In this document: positions 1-8,326 of the stretch, in pieces
Layout of the letters: each line of letters starts with the position of its first letter
How positions within the stretch are numbered: position 1 is the first letter of the stretch
The notes under the pieces: generated by a model
Database searches by the model: none
The model's input: only the letters and a program-made list of their open reading frames with translations
Told to the model about the DNA's origin: nothing
Made by a program: the position numbers and the translations under genes
DNA from: Vibrio bivalvicida
GTDB lineage: Bacteria > Pseudomonadota > Gammaproteobacteria > Enterobacterales > Vibrionaceae
Reading direction: 5' to 3'
Assembly: GCF_001399455.2 (NCBI RefSeq)
Contig: NZ_LLEI02000021.1
Location: 124,001-188,000, forward strand
DNA: 64,000 nt

Positions 1-69
1 AGGTACCAGCATGAAAAGACATTGAAATAGCGCCCGCACTCGGCGGCTTTGTTTTTGAATATTAGACAT
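1..69 (-). CDS. 5' end of an unrecognised leftward gene (partial)
   Basis: An ATG at 69 reading leftward opens a frame that stays open to the window edge (23 codons, beginning MSNIQKQSRRVRALFQ). A Shine-Dalgarno-like AGGA lies 7-8 bases before the ATG. The basic N-terminus followed by hydrophobic LFQCLFMLVP suggests a membrane protein whose first helix starts here; the pattern resembles the start of DUF2975-type small membrane proteins, but too little is visible to assign a family. It is divergent from the M23 endopeptidase gene. The 250 bp between them also hold a small inverted repeat (TTATCG/CGATAA, 135-151). Confidence 0.4.
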   Translation of the reverse strand, partial: MSNIQKQSRRVRALFQCLFMLVP

Positions 70-281
70 AATTAATCCTGTTGAGTTTTCGTAGAAGGAT
101 AATAGTGTTTGGAAGTGTGTTGGTCAACAATTATTTATCGATAAACGATAATAAATTATTGCTTTAAGAATGTTGGAATTGATGTCTGTAGAGCGGCGCC
201 AGTATTTATAGCGTCGATTCAAAGATAACAACGTCGTTGGGTGAGTGTGCTGAGAATAGGTTACGTTTGAGTGATTTTTAG

Positions 282-296
282 TGTTATGTTATAACG
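282..296. promoter_or_regulatory. Candidate Zur box before the M23 endopeptidase gene
   Basis: The sequence TGTTATGTTATAACG contains the exact inverted repeat GTTAT-N3-ATAAC and matches 12 of 15 positions of the gammaproteobacterial Zur consensus TGTTATAATATAACA (consensus from memory). It ends 24 bases before the chosen ATG, where a bound repressor would cover the promoter or start site. In Vibrio cholerae one M23 endopeptidase of this family (ShyB) is known to be Zur-repressed, which fits the gene downstream. Confidence 0.6.
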
Positions 297-320
297 TATC
301 TTTTTGTGGGTTTCTATTCT

Positions 321-1565
321 ATGAAGCTTGTTCGCCTCGTTTTGACTGCTGTTGCTGTCACTGCATTTTCACTCGCCACTGTGCTGACTTTTAAGCCCGA
401 AACTAAGAGTGGTCCTATTCCGATAAAAGTGACCGCATATCAAAATCCTGAAAACACTATTTCTTCTCAGCCAAGGCCTTTGATTCGCGCCCACTACTTT
501 GTCAAAGTCGGTGATACCTTAAGCACGATATTCTCGGCATGGGATATACCATACGAGACGCTACAAAGTATTCTGGAGGCCGATCTCGAGTCGCTGAAGT
601 TAGATACTATTAAGCCGGGTGATCACTTGGAACTTTTGCTTGATAGCGATTCTAAACAACTCGCGACCTTGATTTACCACCAAAGCTTGGTTGAAAGGGC
701 GGTGTTTACTCGTGAGGCGGACAATAGCTTTAGCTACCGCTTTGTCGAAGAAGCGGGTGTATGGCAGGAAAAGCTCTATTCGGGCTATATTCAGGGGAGC
801 TTTTCCTTATCTGCCTATCGTGCGGGCTTAACCCCTAAGCAGATTGCTGGCATTACCCGTGTTCTACGTGACAAAGTAAACTTCGCCAAAGAACTGCGTG
901 CAGGGGACCGATTTAATGTATTGGTTAAAGAGCAATATTTGGGTAACCATCTTACAGGCAACACCGAAGTTCAAGGCATTGCCATTTACCTGCGCAGCAG
1001 AGAAGTTGCAGCCTTTCTAGCTGAAGACGGCCGTTTTTACGATCGGCAAGGGCACAGCCTTGAGCAAGCATTCGATCGTTTTCCGGTAGCAAAACAGTAT
1101 CGTCGTATTACTTCACCCTTTAACCCGCGTCGTAAACACCCAGTAACAGGGCGTGTCACGCCACATAATGGTACGGACTTCGCAACTCCAGTTGGCGCGC
1201 CAGTCTATTCTACGGGTGATGGTAAAGTGATTGCGGTGCGCAACCATCAATATGCTGGTAAATATCTTGTGATTGAGCACAACAGCGTCTACAAGACTCG
1301 TTATCTTCACCTTGATCGTTTCTTGGTGAGGAAAGGGCAGCAGGTAAAGCGTGGTCAGAAGATCGCGATTGCTGGTGCTACTGGTCGAATTACGGGGCCA
1401 CATTTGCATTTTGAAGTCTTGGTCCGTAATCGAGCAGTTGACCCAATGAAAGCTAACTTACCGCTGGCTAGCTCAATCTCCCAGCAAGATAAACCGGCGT
1501 TTTTAGCACGTGTCTCCGAGTTTGATAGTCGTGTTGCAAGCCAGACAACAGTGTCTATTCGCTAG
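321..1565 (+). CDS. M23 family murein endopeptidase, ShyB/MepM-like
   Basis: Peptidoglycan DD-endopeptidase expected to cut peptide cross-links in the periplasm so the sacculus can expand. From the ATG at 321 the protein has 414 residues: an N-terminal signal anchor (residues about 3-23), an OapA/LysM-like domain (about 60-110, with VKVGDTLSTIF), a middle domain, and a C-terminal LytM/M23 domain with the zinc ligands H282 and D286 (HNGTD) and H361-x-H363 (HLH). All expected zinc and catalytic residues are present. A GTG 15 bases upstream is in frame but places the start against the putative Zur box, and the ATG gives a cleaner signal sequence. The Zur box makes this the zinc-starvation paralogue (ShyB type) rather than the housekeeping ShyA; that assignment is inference. 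Confidence 0.85.
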   Translation: MKLVRLVLTAVAVTAFSLATVLTFKPETKSGPIPIKVTAYQNPENTISSQPRPLIRAHYFVKVGDTLSTIFSAWDIPYETLQSILEADLESLKLDTIKPGDHLELLLDSDSKQLATLIYHQSLVERAVFTREADNSFSYRFVEEAGVWQEKLYSGYIQGSFSLSAYRAGLTPKQIAGITRVLRDKVNFAKELRAGDRFNVLVKEQYLGNHLTGNTEVQGIAIYLRSREVAAFLAEDGRFYDRQGHSLEQAFDRFPVAKQYRRITSPFNPRRKHPVTGRVTPHNGTDFATPVGAPVYSTGDGKVIAVRNHQYAGKYLVIEHNSVYKTRYLHLDRFLVRKGQQVKRGQKIAIAGATGRITGPHLHFEVLVRNRAVDPMKANLPLASSISQQDKPAFLARVSEFDSRVASQTTVSIR

Positions 1566-1602
1566 GCTAAGGTTTAATCCGAAATGCTTGAAGTCTTGGT
1601 GG

Positions 1603-2529
1603 CTAAGTGTCGAGCAAAGGAGTGGTAAAGGCCTCAGAGTCATGGATGACTAACTGTTCAATTTCATTGATCAACCACTTTAGTGCCAAGCTAGGCTGGT
1701 TACGTGTGTGCCAAGCAACAGATATCGTGGGTGAGGGAACAGAAATCGGGACAGCTTTTTGAACCAGTTGCCCTGAATGGATTGCTTTGCTGGCGACAGT
1801 ATATGGCATAACGCAAATCAAGTTAGATTCTTGCAGTAAGTTGATTGCGCATGAAAAGCTATTAACTGTCATCGCGACTCTTCGTTTCTCTCCCTCCTGT
1901 TCAAGGCACTTATCAACCGAGCCACTAGGATCACCTGATAACGAAATCAGCAGATGGTCGGCTTGGCAAAATGTTTTAAGTGACAGTTTCTGCTTAGCGA
2001 GAGGATGGTTAGGTCGCATAACACAGGTAAAGTGATTCTCGTACAAGTGTTTTACGGTTATCTGATGATGTTTGGTTGGGAAATAATCCAGCACTAAATC
2101 CACTTCTGCAGCGAGCAACTGTTGTTCGCCGTTACCGATAAATGGGACGGCAAAAAGATCAATAGCATTCGCTCTTTGCTCGATAATGGTACGTAATCGG
2201 GGCCAGAACAAACCACTAATACCATCTGTTAGGGCAACTCTCAACTGGGTAGAAGACGTCATAGGATCGAATTTTGGTGTTGAAATAGAATTGTTTAATT
2301 GACGTAAAGGATCAGCAACTTCTAGCCACAGTTTTTTTGCGTAAGGGGTGGGGGTAATCCCTCGACCTTGTTTGATGAATAGTGGATCTCTCCAAGCGTA
2401 GCGCATTCTAGACACTGCTTTAGATACCGAGGGCTGGGTCATCGCCAGTTGTTCTGCTGCAATTGTGATCGACTGCTCGCGCATAATTGCATCAAAGATA
2501 ACAATCAGATTTAGATCAACCTTAGCCAT
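1603..2529 (-). CDS. LysR family transcriptional regulator
   Basis: LysR-type regulator of 308 residues: N-terminal winged helix-turn-helix (about residues 3-62, with the recognition segment MTQPSVSKAVSRMR) followed by a periplasmic-binding-like effector domain. The sequence is of the NodD/LeuO-like subtype beginning DLNLIVIFDAI. AGAGGA lies 9-10 bases before the ATG at 2529; an ATG nine bases further upstream sits almost on that Shine-Dalgarno and is less likely. It is divergent from the quinone-oxidoreductase gene at 2637 and probably controls it. The gap contains a partial inverted repeat (AATAGT/ACTATT, 2549-2570) that could be its site. Effector unknown. Confidence 0.88.
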   Translation of the reverse strand: MAKVDLNLIVIFDAIMREQSITIAAEQLAMTQPSVSKAVSRMRYAWRDPLFIKQGRGITPTPYAKKLWLEVADPLRQLNNSISTPKFDPMTSSTQLRVALTDGISGLFWPRLRTIIEQRANAIDLFAVPFIGNGEQQLLAAEVDLVLDYFPTKHHQITVKHLYENHFTCVMRPNHPLAKQKLSLKTFCQADHLLISLSGDPSGSVDKCLEQEGEKRRVAMTVNSFSCAINLLQESNLICVMPYTVASKAIHSGQLVQKAVPISVPSPTISVAWHTRNQPSLALKWLINEIEQLVIHDSEAFTTPLLDT

Positions 2530-2636
2530 ATGATTCATTCCTCTGTGGAATAGTGTTTATATCAACTATTGATTAGAAGAAATAGGTTAATCACTGAATA
2601 CTGAAGCTGTTCTCATCACATCTAAGGAAGAAAATC

Positions 2637-3581
2637 ATGAAAGCAGCGTTTATCACACAATACGGCGACGTGACCAATCTCAAAGTAGGACAACTGGAAA
2701 AACCACAACCAAGGTCAAACCAAGTTTTGATTCGAGTGGCCGCTTCGGGAGTGAACCCGGTCGATTTTCATCTGAGAAACGGCATGATGGCAGAGACAGA
2801 TACTCATACTCTGCCGTTAATTCTGGGGTGGGATTGCTCAGGAGTTGTGGAAGCGCTGGGCTCTGAAGTCGAGTCACTGAAAGTGGGTGATAAAGTACTG
2901 TCGTTTACCCCAATCGCTGAGCAAGGGACCAATGCAGAGTTTGTCACCGTAGATGCGAATTTAGTCGTAAAAAAACCTCAAGCGCTAAGTTTTATTGAGG
3001 CAGCCGCATTACCGCTAGCGTCGGTGACAGCATGGCAAGGGCTATATCGACACGGTCGATTAGAAGGTGGCAAATCGGTATTGATACACAACGCTTCTGG
3101 TGGGGTTGGGGCATTTGCTGTTCAGATTGCTAAAGCTGCCGGTGCCTACGTTGTTGCGACAGCCTCAAAGGAGAAGCAGGAATACTTGCAGAGCCTTGGG
3201 GCTGATGAAGTTTATGTAGAAAGTGATTCTGGCTGGCATTCTTCGATGCATTACGATCTCGCCTTTGTAGCAAAATCGGGATCATATCTACTACACAGAA
3301 CGATACCCTGCGTTAAATCAGGTGGTGTGATTGTCTCTACCTTCGATGAACTCCCTGAAGCAGAGGTTGGGATATACGGTATCGCTTTTCATCGTATGTG
3401 GGTGGAAAATAACGCACATGATTTAGACCAAGTAGTTAAGCTGGTCGAACAACACAAGCTTAAGATTCCCATTGATACGGTTTATCCGCTTGAAGAGATC
3501 CAAAACGCTCACCGTCGTAGTGAGCAGTATCAAGCGGTAGGTAAAATAGTATTGACGGTTGATCCAACGCAGAAGTTCTGA
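2637..3581 (+). CDS. NADP-dependent quinone oxidoreductase-like MDR protein
   Basis: Member of the medium-chain dehydrogenase/reductase superfamily, quinone-oxidoreductase/zinc-independent branch, 314 residues. The N-terminal GroES-like domain carries GVNPVDFHLRNG and GWDCSGVV; the Rossmann domain carries the nucleotide-binding stretch GGVGAFAVQIAK. No catalytic-zinc cysteine cluster is seen, consistent with an NADPH-dependent reductase of quinones or enones. AAGGAAG precedes the ATG at good spacing. It is divergently arranged with the LysR gene, a common layout in which the regulator senses an electrophile and induces the reductase. The substrate cannot be told. Confidence 0.85.
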   Translation: MKAAFITQYGDVTNLKVGQLEKPQPRSNQVLIRVAASGVNPVDFHLRNGMMAETDTHTLPLILGWDCSGVVEALGSEVESLKVGDKVLSFTPIAEQGTNAEFVTVDANLVVKKPQALSFIEAAALPLASVTAWQGLYRHGRLEGGKSVLIHNASGGVGAFAVQIAKAAGAYVVATASKEKQEYLQSLGADEVYVESDSGWHSSMHYDLAFVAKSGSYLLHRTIPCVKSGGVIVSTFDELPEAEVGIYGIAFHRMWVENNAHDLDQVVKLVEQHKLKIPIDTVYPLEEIQNAHRRSEQYQAVGKIVLTVDPTQKF

Positions 3582-3621
3582 TTTCTATGTAATTCGCTTT
3601 GGGCGTAAATTGATGATCTGA

Positions 3622-4347
3622 TTAAGTGCTCACAACCTCAGTCTTAGCAAGGCAGAGGTCAGAAAAACGTTTAAGGATTTGCTGGGCATGTGGAGTTGAG
3701 GTGACTTGTCGTTTTTTGGTAGTAACGACCTGTTCACCTAGCTCATCTTGAAAGTTTTCAAGTACATCTATCATGATCTCAGCGGTAAATTCTGGATGAA
3801 ATTGCACGCCCCATGTGCAGTCGCCAACACGAAATGCATGATGCTTGTCCATGCTGCTTTCAGCCAAGCGGACAGCACCGTCTGGCAGTGAGATCACCGA
3901 TTGAAAATGTACCGCTTGCGCTTGGAAATTTTCCGCAAGTTGGTCGAGTAGTTGGTCATCTTGGCTACTTGGTAAACGGGAAACATTGATGGTGCCAACC
4001 TCTAACCCGTTTGGGTTGATGTTTACTTTACCACCGAAGGCATAACTAATAAGTTGATGGCCGAAACAGATCCCCAATGTTGGAATGTTAAACTCGGCAA
4101 GCTGAACTATCTCGGCTGCCAGTCGTTTCATCCAGTCCGCTTCTTCTGTCACCATTGACAATGAACCCATGATAATCACGCCTGCAAGGTTCTGCGGTTT
4201 CGGGAGAGGGTGATTGATACCATCGTGAAATGCAATATCAAGAGTCGTGTTGCCAATAGCTTGCTTAGCCCACAGCTCAAAATCACCAAATTTGTTTAGC
4301 TGACTTTCGGGGGCTGAGCCGACATTAACAATTAGCAGTGTTTTCAC
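3622..4347 (-). CDS. Class I glutamine amidotransferase (GATase1) family protein
   Basis: Stand-alone triad glutamine amidotransferase domain of 241 residues, similar to the GuaA amidotransferase half and to gamma-glutamyl hydrolases. The nucleophile is C94 in GICFGHQ and the His/Glu pair is H184/E186 in GVQFHPEFT, so the triad is intact. Start taken at the GTG at 4347, which has GAGG six bases upstream; another in-frame GTG at 4359 overlaps that Shine-Dalgarno. No synthetase partner is adjacent, so it may hydrolyse a gamma-glutamyl compound instead of feeding ammonia to a partner. That function is inference. Confidence 0.85.
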   Translation of the reverse strand: MKTLLIVNVGSAPESQLNKFGDFELWAKQAIGNTTLDIAFHDGINHPLPKPQNLAGVIIMGSLSMVTEEADWMKRLAAEIVQLAEFNIPTLGICFGHQLISYAFGGKVNINPNGLEVGTINVSRLPSSQDDQLLDQLAENFQAQAVHFQSVISLPDGAVRLAESSMDKHHAFRVGDCTWGVQFHPEFTAEIMIDVLENFQDELGEQVVTTKKRQVTSTPHAQQILKRFSDLCLAKTEVVST

Positions 4348-4541
4348 TCTATACCTCACTTAACATACCTGCAACCCAATCAAGTTATCGAAATGAAGGG
4401 CTGAGAGCAATGAGATTTGCTCAAGAAAACCGGAACAGTGACTTATCAGGGAAAGATATGTGTGCTCCGGTAATGGGTATTCACTCGACGAATTGGGGAG
4501 GCGCAAAGTGAGCCCTAAAATTGAGTTAATATTCGTTCAGG

Positions 4542-4724
4542 CTAACCTTGAAATACGATATCTTGGCCATCAGTTGTAAACAAAACAGCTTTATTCTGCT
4601 CGATTAGCCGTGCAGCAGAAGAAGGTGTGACTGCATGAATTTCTCCTTTTGACTTAAGGGTTAAGGCTTCCCAAACTCGATCTTTGTATTTGCCTGTTTG
4701 AGTGTATTGGATTAGCACTTTCAT
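4542..4724 (-). CDS. Small hypothetical protein, 60 residues
   Basis: Unrecognised small soluble protein with a convincing translation start: TGAGGAACC lies directly before the ATG at 4724. The sequence alternates short strands and basic residues (MKVLIQYTQTGKYKDRVWEA at the start) and has no signal, membrane segment or cysteine. It stands alone between the amidotransferase gene and the ArsR gene, about 200 bp from each. Coding status rests on the good Shine-Dalgarno and protein-like composition, not on recognised homology. Confidence 0.55.
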   Translation of the reverse strand: MKVLIQYTQTGKYKDRVWEALTLKSKGEIHAVTPSSAARLIEQNKAVLFTTDGQDIVFQG

Positions 4725-4933
4725 TGGTTCCTCACTGACTGCTGTAGCACATGCAATTAACAGTAGCGCTGTCGTCCATGTTTTACATCTGTTAAATGTG
4801 CAACATTAGATTAACCAAATGTAAGTGGTGAAATCTGTGCCATATGCTTGGATAAAATGTAGAGCTTATTCCTATTGCAAATTAATTATATTTCGACTAC
4901 TTTGGAAATATATTAAGTCATGTGGAGTCTGTC

Positions 4934-5227
4934 GTGGAACTTGAAGTCGTTGCTAAAGCACTTAAAGAGCTGGGTCATCCAACTCGTCTCTCTATTTATA
5001 AAAGTGTCGTCAAAGCGGGTTACCAAGGTATTGCTGTTGGTGGTTTGCAAGACAAACTGGGCATACCGGGCTCAACGCTCTCTCATCATATTTCAAGTCT
5101 TGCTTCAGCGGGGTTGATTAGTCAGCGCCGAGAAGGTCGAACGCTTTACTGCGTTACGGACTATCAGTGCCTAGAGGGGGTGATTGGGTTCTTGCAAGAT
5201 GAGTGCTGCGCCGATGAAGAGTGTTAA
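4934..5227 (+). CDS. ArsR/SmtB family transcriptional regulator
   Basis: Winged-helix ArsR-type repressor of 97 residues. The core matches the family: ALKELGHPTRLSIY, then the recognition helix PGSTLSHHISSLASAGLI and the beta-wing QRREGRTLYCV. Start placed at the GTG at 4934 because GGAG ends six bases upstream; an in-frame GTG at 4922 would extend it by four residues. The classical CxCxxC metal motif is absent, but the C-terminus ends in a short cysteine cluster (DECCADEEC) that could bind metal or arsenite-like ligands. No arsenic or metal-efflux gene is adjacent, so its target is unknown. Confidence 0.82.
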   Translation: MELEVVAKALKELGHPTRLSIYKSVVKAGYQGIAVGGLQDKLGIPGSTLSHHISSLASAGLISQRREGRTLYCVTDYQCLEGVIGFLQDECCADEEC

Positions 5228-5267
5228 CCTTGCTTCCAACATTGAGCCAGTTTGGTTTTAATATTCG

Positions 5268-5293
5268 GCCCTGCTATTCAGCGGGGCTTTTTT
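5268..5293 (+). terminator. Rho-independent terminator after the ArsR gene
   Basis: Seven-base stem GCCCTGC/GCGGGGC with one wobble-type mismatch, six-base loop, then six T residues. It lies 40 bp past the ArsR stop. Confidence 0.8.
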
Positions 5294-5366
5294 ATGCTTA
5301 ATTAGTAATACTTAGATATGAGGAAAATATCAGGTGTTAGAAACCTGAATCACAAGGAGAATATTG

Positions 5367-5750
5367 ATGGTTACAGCGCTTTACGCTGCAATTCTTGCTG
5401 CACTAATGATTTGGCTCTCTATTCAGGTGATTAAGCAGCGTCGCAAAGCTCAGGTGAAGTATGCGGATGGTGGGGTAGATGCCCTGACGATCGCCAGAAG
5501 TGCACAGGGCAATGCGGTAGATTACATCCCAATTACCCTGATTCTGATGGCTATGGTGGAGCACAACGGTGCAAGCCCTTGGATGATCCATGCGTGTGGT
5601 ATTGTGTTTGTTCTGGGCCGTATATTACATGCGAAAGGTATCCTTGCAGACAGGCTCAAAGGCCGCATTTCGGGGATGAAGATGACCTTCTTAGTGATGG
5701 CGGTGCTGATCGTGCTTAATATCGCCTATTTGCCATTTGATCGGATGTAG
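5367..5750 (+). CDS. MAPEG family membrane protein
   Basis: Integral membrane protein of 127 residues with four hydrophobic helices, belonging to the MAPEG superfamily (membrane-associated proteins in eicosanoid and glutathione metabolism); bacterial members such as E. coli YecN are of unknown or glutathione-transferase-like function. The family signature is visible as IARSAQGNAVDYIPITLI and a conserved GRILHAKG. The ATG at 5367 is preceded by AAGGAG at eight bases. It lies two bases before the next gene, so the two are probably translated from one message. Confidence 0.82.
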   Translation: MVTALYAAILAALMIWLSIQVIKQRRKAQVKYADGGVDALTIARSAQGNAVDYIPITLILMAMVEHNGASPWMIHACGIVFVLGRILHAKGILADRLKGRISGMKMTFLVMAVLIVLNIAYLPFDRM

Positions 5751-5752
5751 TA

Positions 5753-6274
5753 ATGATGTTTCGCTCTCCTCCTGCATGGGCGCTAGTGCTGACGGGGCTA
5801 GTCCTCAATGTCTTGGCACTTTTGATGTCGAGTATTGTGCTCGACAAGTTGAGTGGAGAGATTGGTCAGCTATCTGAGCAAAAAGATGAAAACATTTATT
5901 CAATTCAGTTAGCGTGGAACAGTGTTGAAATGCTCGAACGTAAGCGTGAAATGTTGCTCCTGCATATCGCTCACGAGGGCGAAGTTCAACAGCAACTGCA
6001 GGCGACGCTACAGGGTCAATTGAGTCAGTGGGTTAATCAGCCAATCCCAGAGATTAACTTGGACAATCTTCCGCAATTGATGATGCTGATAAACCAAGCC
6101 CAGCAATCGTATCGAAATCAGATTGATAATTTTTATCTAGAGAATCTCTCTATCTCTGAACTGATGACATCGCTTAATGAAAGGATCGCTTGGTACAAGA
6201 ACATTGGCTTGTTTCTGCAGGTATTTGGCTTAGCACTGATTCTTGCCAGAGACTTGGCTCGTAAGCCCAATTAA
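5753..6274 (+). CDS. Unrecognised membrane-anchored coiled protein
   Basis: 173 residues with a hydrophobic N-terminal helix (about 8-30) and a second near the C-terminus (about 150-167). Between them lies a hydrophilic, glutamine- and glutamate-rich helical region predicted to sit in the periplasm, which resembles the sensor part of a receptor with no output domain. There is no cytoplasmic signalling module. It begins two bases after the MAPEG stop (TAGTAATG), indicating translational coupling, and is closed by a terminator. An alternative ATG lies one codon downstream. No family recognised. Confidence 0.65.
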   Translation: MMFRSPPAWALVLTGLVLNVLALLMSSIVLDKLSGEIGQLSEQKDENIYSIQLAWNSVEMLERKREMLLLHIAHEGEVQQQLQATLQGQLSQWVNQPIPEINLDNLPQLMMLINQAQQSYRNQIDNFYLENLSISELMTSLNERIAWYKNIGLFLQVFGLALILARDLARKPN

Positions 6275-6277
6275 CGA

Positions 6278-6309
6278 CAAAGCGATGGATTACCCATCGC
6301 TTTGTTTTT
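6278..6309 (+). terminator. Rho-independent terminator after the MAPEG operon
   Basis: Perfect 11-bp stem CAAAGCGATGG/CCATCGCTTTG, five-base loop, then a T-rich tract, beginning four bases past the stop codon. Confidence 0.88.
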
Positions 6310-6362
6310 GTCTATTGTTCAACGATTACCTAAACAATGCTCTCTATAATACTCCAACATAG

Positions 6363-7385
6363 CTACCTAAATAGAAGTCGATAGAGGGGTGTTTTCTCTA
6401 ACCCTTTAATCAATCCAAAGGTTATCACTATCGTGCCAAACAGTACGGTCATATCTTTGGCAAATCCAGTCAGGCCCAATACTCCAGATACGTTCATCAT
6501 CATAATAATCATAGGTAGGTGAGCCAGGTAGAGAGGTAACACATACTTAGATTGCTTGGTTAGCCAATAATGAGTTCCGAGTGCTGGTTTTGATAGTAAC
6601 CACATAAAGCAGCCCGTTCCCCACAGCACAGTACCAAACAGGAAGTCGTTGCCATTAAACGGTTGCTGATAGTTATTGAGGATAAAGGCTTCAGCGAAAT
6701 GTAACAGCATACCGACTAACGCCAGCAGCAAGGCCTGGCGGGAAGTGGCATTTATCGTTTGCTGACGAATCGAAAAACCAATCGCAAACAACAAGGTACT
6801 AAAAAACGGGCCGTTTCGGGTAAAGAATGGAGACCAGAACTCAGTCAGACCCTGATAGCTGCCTGCAAGAACACCATAAACATACAGTGCGATGCCAAGC
6901 GGGACAAAAAGCTCTATCTGCTTAAACTTTTGTAACCCAGCACCAATCGCAGCTGCAAAAATCAGCGCGGGAATAAACCATAAGTGGACGAGGCCGCCTT
7001 CTAGCAGCGAGTTTAGTGGTGCTTGACCAAGGTAACCCCAATAACCTTGACGTTCGGCGAGATACCCATGCTCAGCCACAGTCGCCCAGTTAAAAGGCAT
7101 AACAAGGCATATCACACTCCAGACAACAAAAATGCGCAGCAAAGGAGTGGTGTAGCGCTTAAGCGTCGCGATTGGGTCAACGGTTAGCTTGGGTTGGATC
7201 AAATAACCTGAAATCAAAAAGAACAAAGGGACGGCAAAGCGTGTTGCTTGGTTAAACACGTATCCAACCCAGGGCGTCTCATTAATTTGCCAATAGCTGA
7301 GAAACATCTGACAGTGCATGGCGGCAATCGCTAATATCGCTATCACTCGGCCTAGCTCAATACTTTGAATTTTCTTACTTTCCAT
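6363..7385 (-). CDS. Acyltransferase family 3 membrane protein
   Basis: Polytopic membrane protein of 340 residues with about ten hydrophobic helices. It starts with the family hallmark of acyltransferase_3 proteins, a first helix containing RVIAILAIAAMHC, and carries FAVPLFFLISGYLI in the third. Such enzymes transfer acyl (often acetyl) groups to sugars of surface polysaccharides or exported molecules. No polysaccharide genes are adjacent, so the substrate is unknown. The catalytic His of the family would be in the first helix (AMHC). No strong Shine-Dalgarno is visible before the ATG at 7385. Confidence 0.85.
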   Translation of the reverse strand: MESKKIQSIELGRVIAILAIAAMHCQMFLSYWQINETPWVGYVFNQATRFAVPLFFLISGYLIQPKLTVDPIATLKRYTTPLLRIFVVWSVICLVMPFNWATVAEHGYLAERQGYWGYLGQAPLNSLLEGGLVHLWFIPALIFAAAIGAGLQKFKQIELFVPLGIALYVYGVLAGSYQGLTEFWSPFFTRNGPFFSTLLFAIGFSIRQQTINATSRQALLLALVGMLLHFAEAFILNNYQQPFNGNDFLFGTVLWGTGCFMWLLSKPALGTHYWLTKQSKYVLPLYLAHLPMIIMMMNVSGVLGLTGFAKDMTVLFGTIVITFGLIKGLEKTPLYRLLFR

Positions 7386-7504
7386 AACGACATCAAAACC
7401 ATTAAAAGTGTTCAGGGTATATCAATAAATTCGCCTTAAGGAATGAATCTAAATCAATTTATGCTGAGGCTACTATCAGTTACCACAGTAATTTGAGAGT
7501 CAAA

Positions 7505-7539
7505 TCTAACCCTAAGAATTGTTACATTTACGGGTTAGA
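7505..7539. promoter_or_regulatory. Inverted repeat upstream of the TetR gene
   Basis: Arms TCTAACCC (7505-7512) and GGGTTAGA (7532-7539) are perfectly complementary with 19 bases between. It lies 92 bp before the TetR start, in the 245-bp region between the divergent acyltransferase and TetR genes. It could be an operator; nothing else supports this. Confidence 0.3.
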
Positions 7540-7630
7540 CTTTGTGATTTCATTCAGTCGCAAGAGAGATAAAATTTGCAAAAAAGAACGAGTGTGCTAA
7601 AAATAGCATTAACAGTAACGAGAGAGCAGT

Positions 7631-8218
7631 ATGAGTAAAGGCAAAGTTACCCGAGAAAATATCTTAAGTAAGGCATTTGAGCTAGCGAGTGAAAATGGGC
7701 TTGAGAGCTTGACTATTGGGGAATTAGCCAAGCAATGCGGGATGTCAAAGAGTGGCTTATTTGCTCACTTTAACTCCAAGGATAACCTGCAAATAGCGGT
7801 TTTGGATTACGCCAACCAGATCTTTACTCAGCGCGTGATTGCGCCCGCGAGGGAGCGAACTTCGATCACCATCGAAGAAAAGCTCACACTACTGCTCGAT
7901 AACTGGTTAGGGTGGAACCACTCTTTTCAAGGCAGCTGTATGTTCTTAGATGCTTGGAAAGAGACAAGCGTGGAAACGGCCCCTACTCAGCAAGTACTAA
8001 AGAAAACCATCGCAACTTGGATAGAGTACTTACGAATTCAGGTTGCGAAAGGGGTCGAGAATGGTGAGTTTCGCCAAGATCTTGAGCCTAGGCAGGCCAC
8101 GTTCGAATTGTATGGCTTATATCTAAGTGCCCATCTGTTTTATTCGATACACGGAGAGCAGGCGAGCAACGAGCACTTCTGGCAGGGCGTTAAACGCCTG
8201 TTAGCTGACTGGAAGTAA
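7631..8218 (+). CDS. TetR family transcriptional regulator
   Basis: TetR-type repressor of 195 residues. The N-terminal helix-turn-helix is clear (VTRENILSKAFELASENG through LAKQCGMSKSGLFAHFNSKDN), and the rest is an all-helical ligand and dimerisation domain resembling the TetR_C_6/16 type, with the conserved CMFLDAW segment. It lies about 110 bp before an alpha/beta hydrolase gene on the same strand, with a long perfect palindrome in between, which suggests that it controls the hydrolase. GAGAGAGCAG precedes the ATG. Confidence 0.88.
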   Translation: MSKGKVTRENILSKAFELASENGLESLTIGELAKQCGMSKSGLFAHFNSKDNLQIAVLDYANQIFTQRVIAPARERTSITIEEKLTLLLDNWLGWNHSFQGSCMFLDAWKETSVETAPTQQVLKKTIATWIEYLRIQVAKGVENGEFRQDLEPRQATFELYGLYLSAHLFYSIHGEQASNEHFWQGVKRLLADWK

Positions 8219-8228
8219 GACGAATTTA

Positions 8229-8251
8229 AGCTAAGTGAAGTTCACTTAGCT
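8229..8251. promoter_or_regulatory. Perfect 23-bp palindrome between the TetR and hydrolase genes
   Basis: Arms AGCTAAGTGAA and TTCACTTAGCT flank a single G. The element begins 11 bp after the TetR stop and ends 75 bp before the hydrolase ATG. It is followed by TAATTATTT and not a T run, so it is a weak terminator candidate; the odd-length, near-zero-spacer symmetry fits an operator for the adjacent TetR protein better. Confidence 0.5.
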
Positions 8252-8326
8252 AATTATTTAACTAGAAATAGCACGGTCGTTCGCTTTTGGGCGAGAAGTA
8301 GAGACTGGCACCAAAAGGATAAAACC

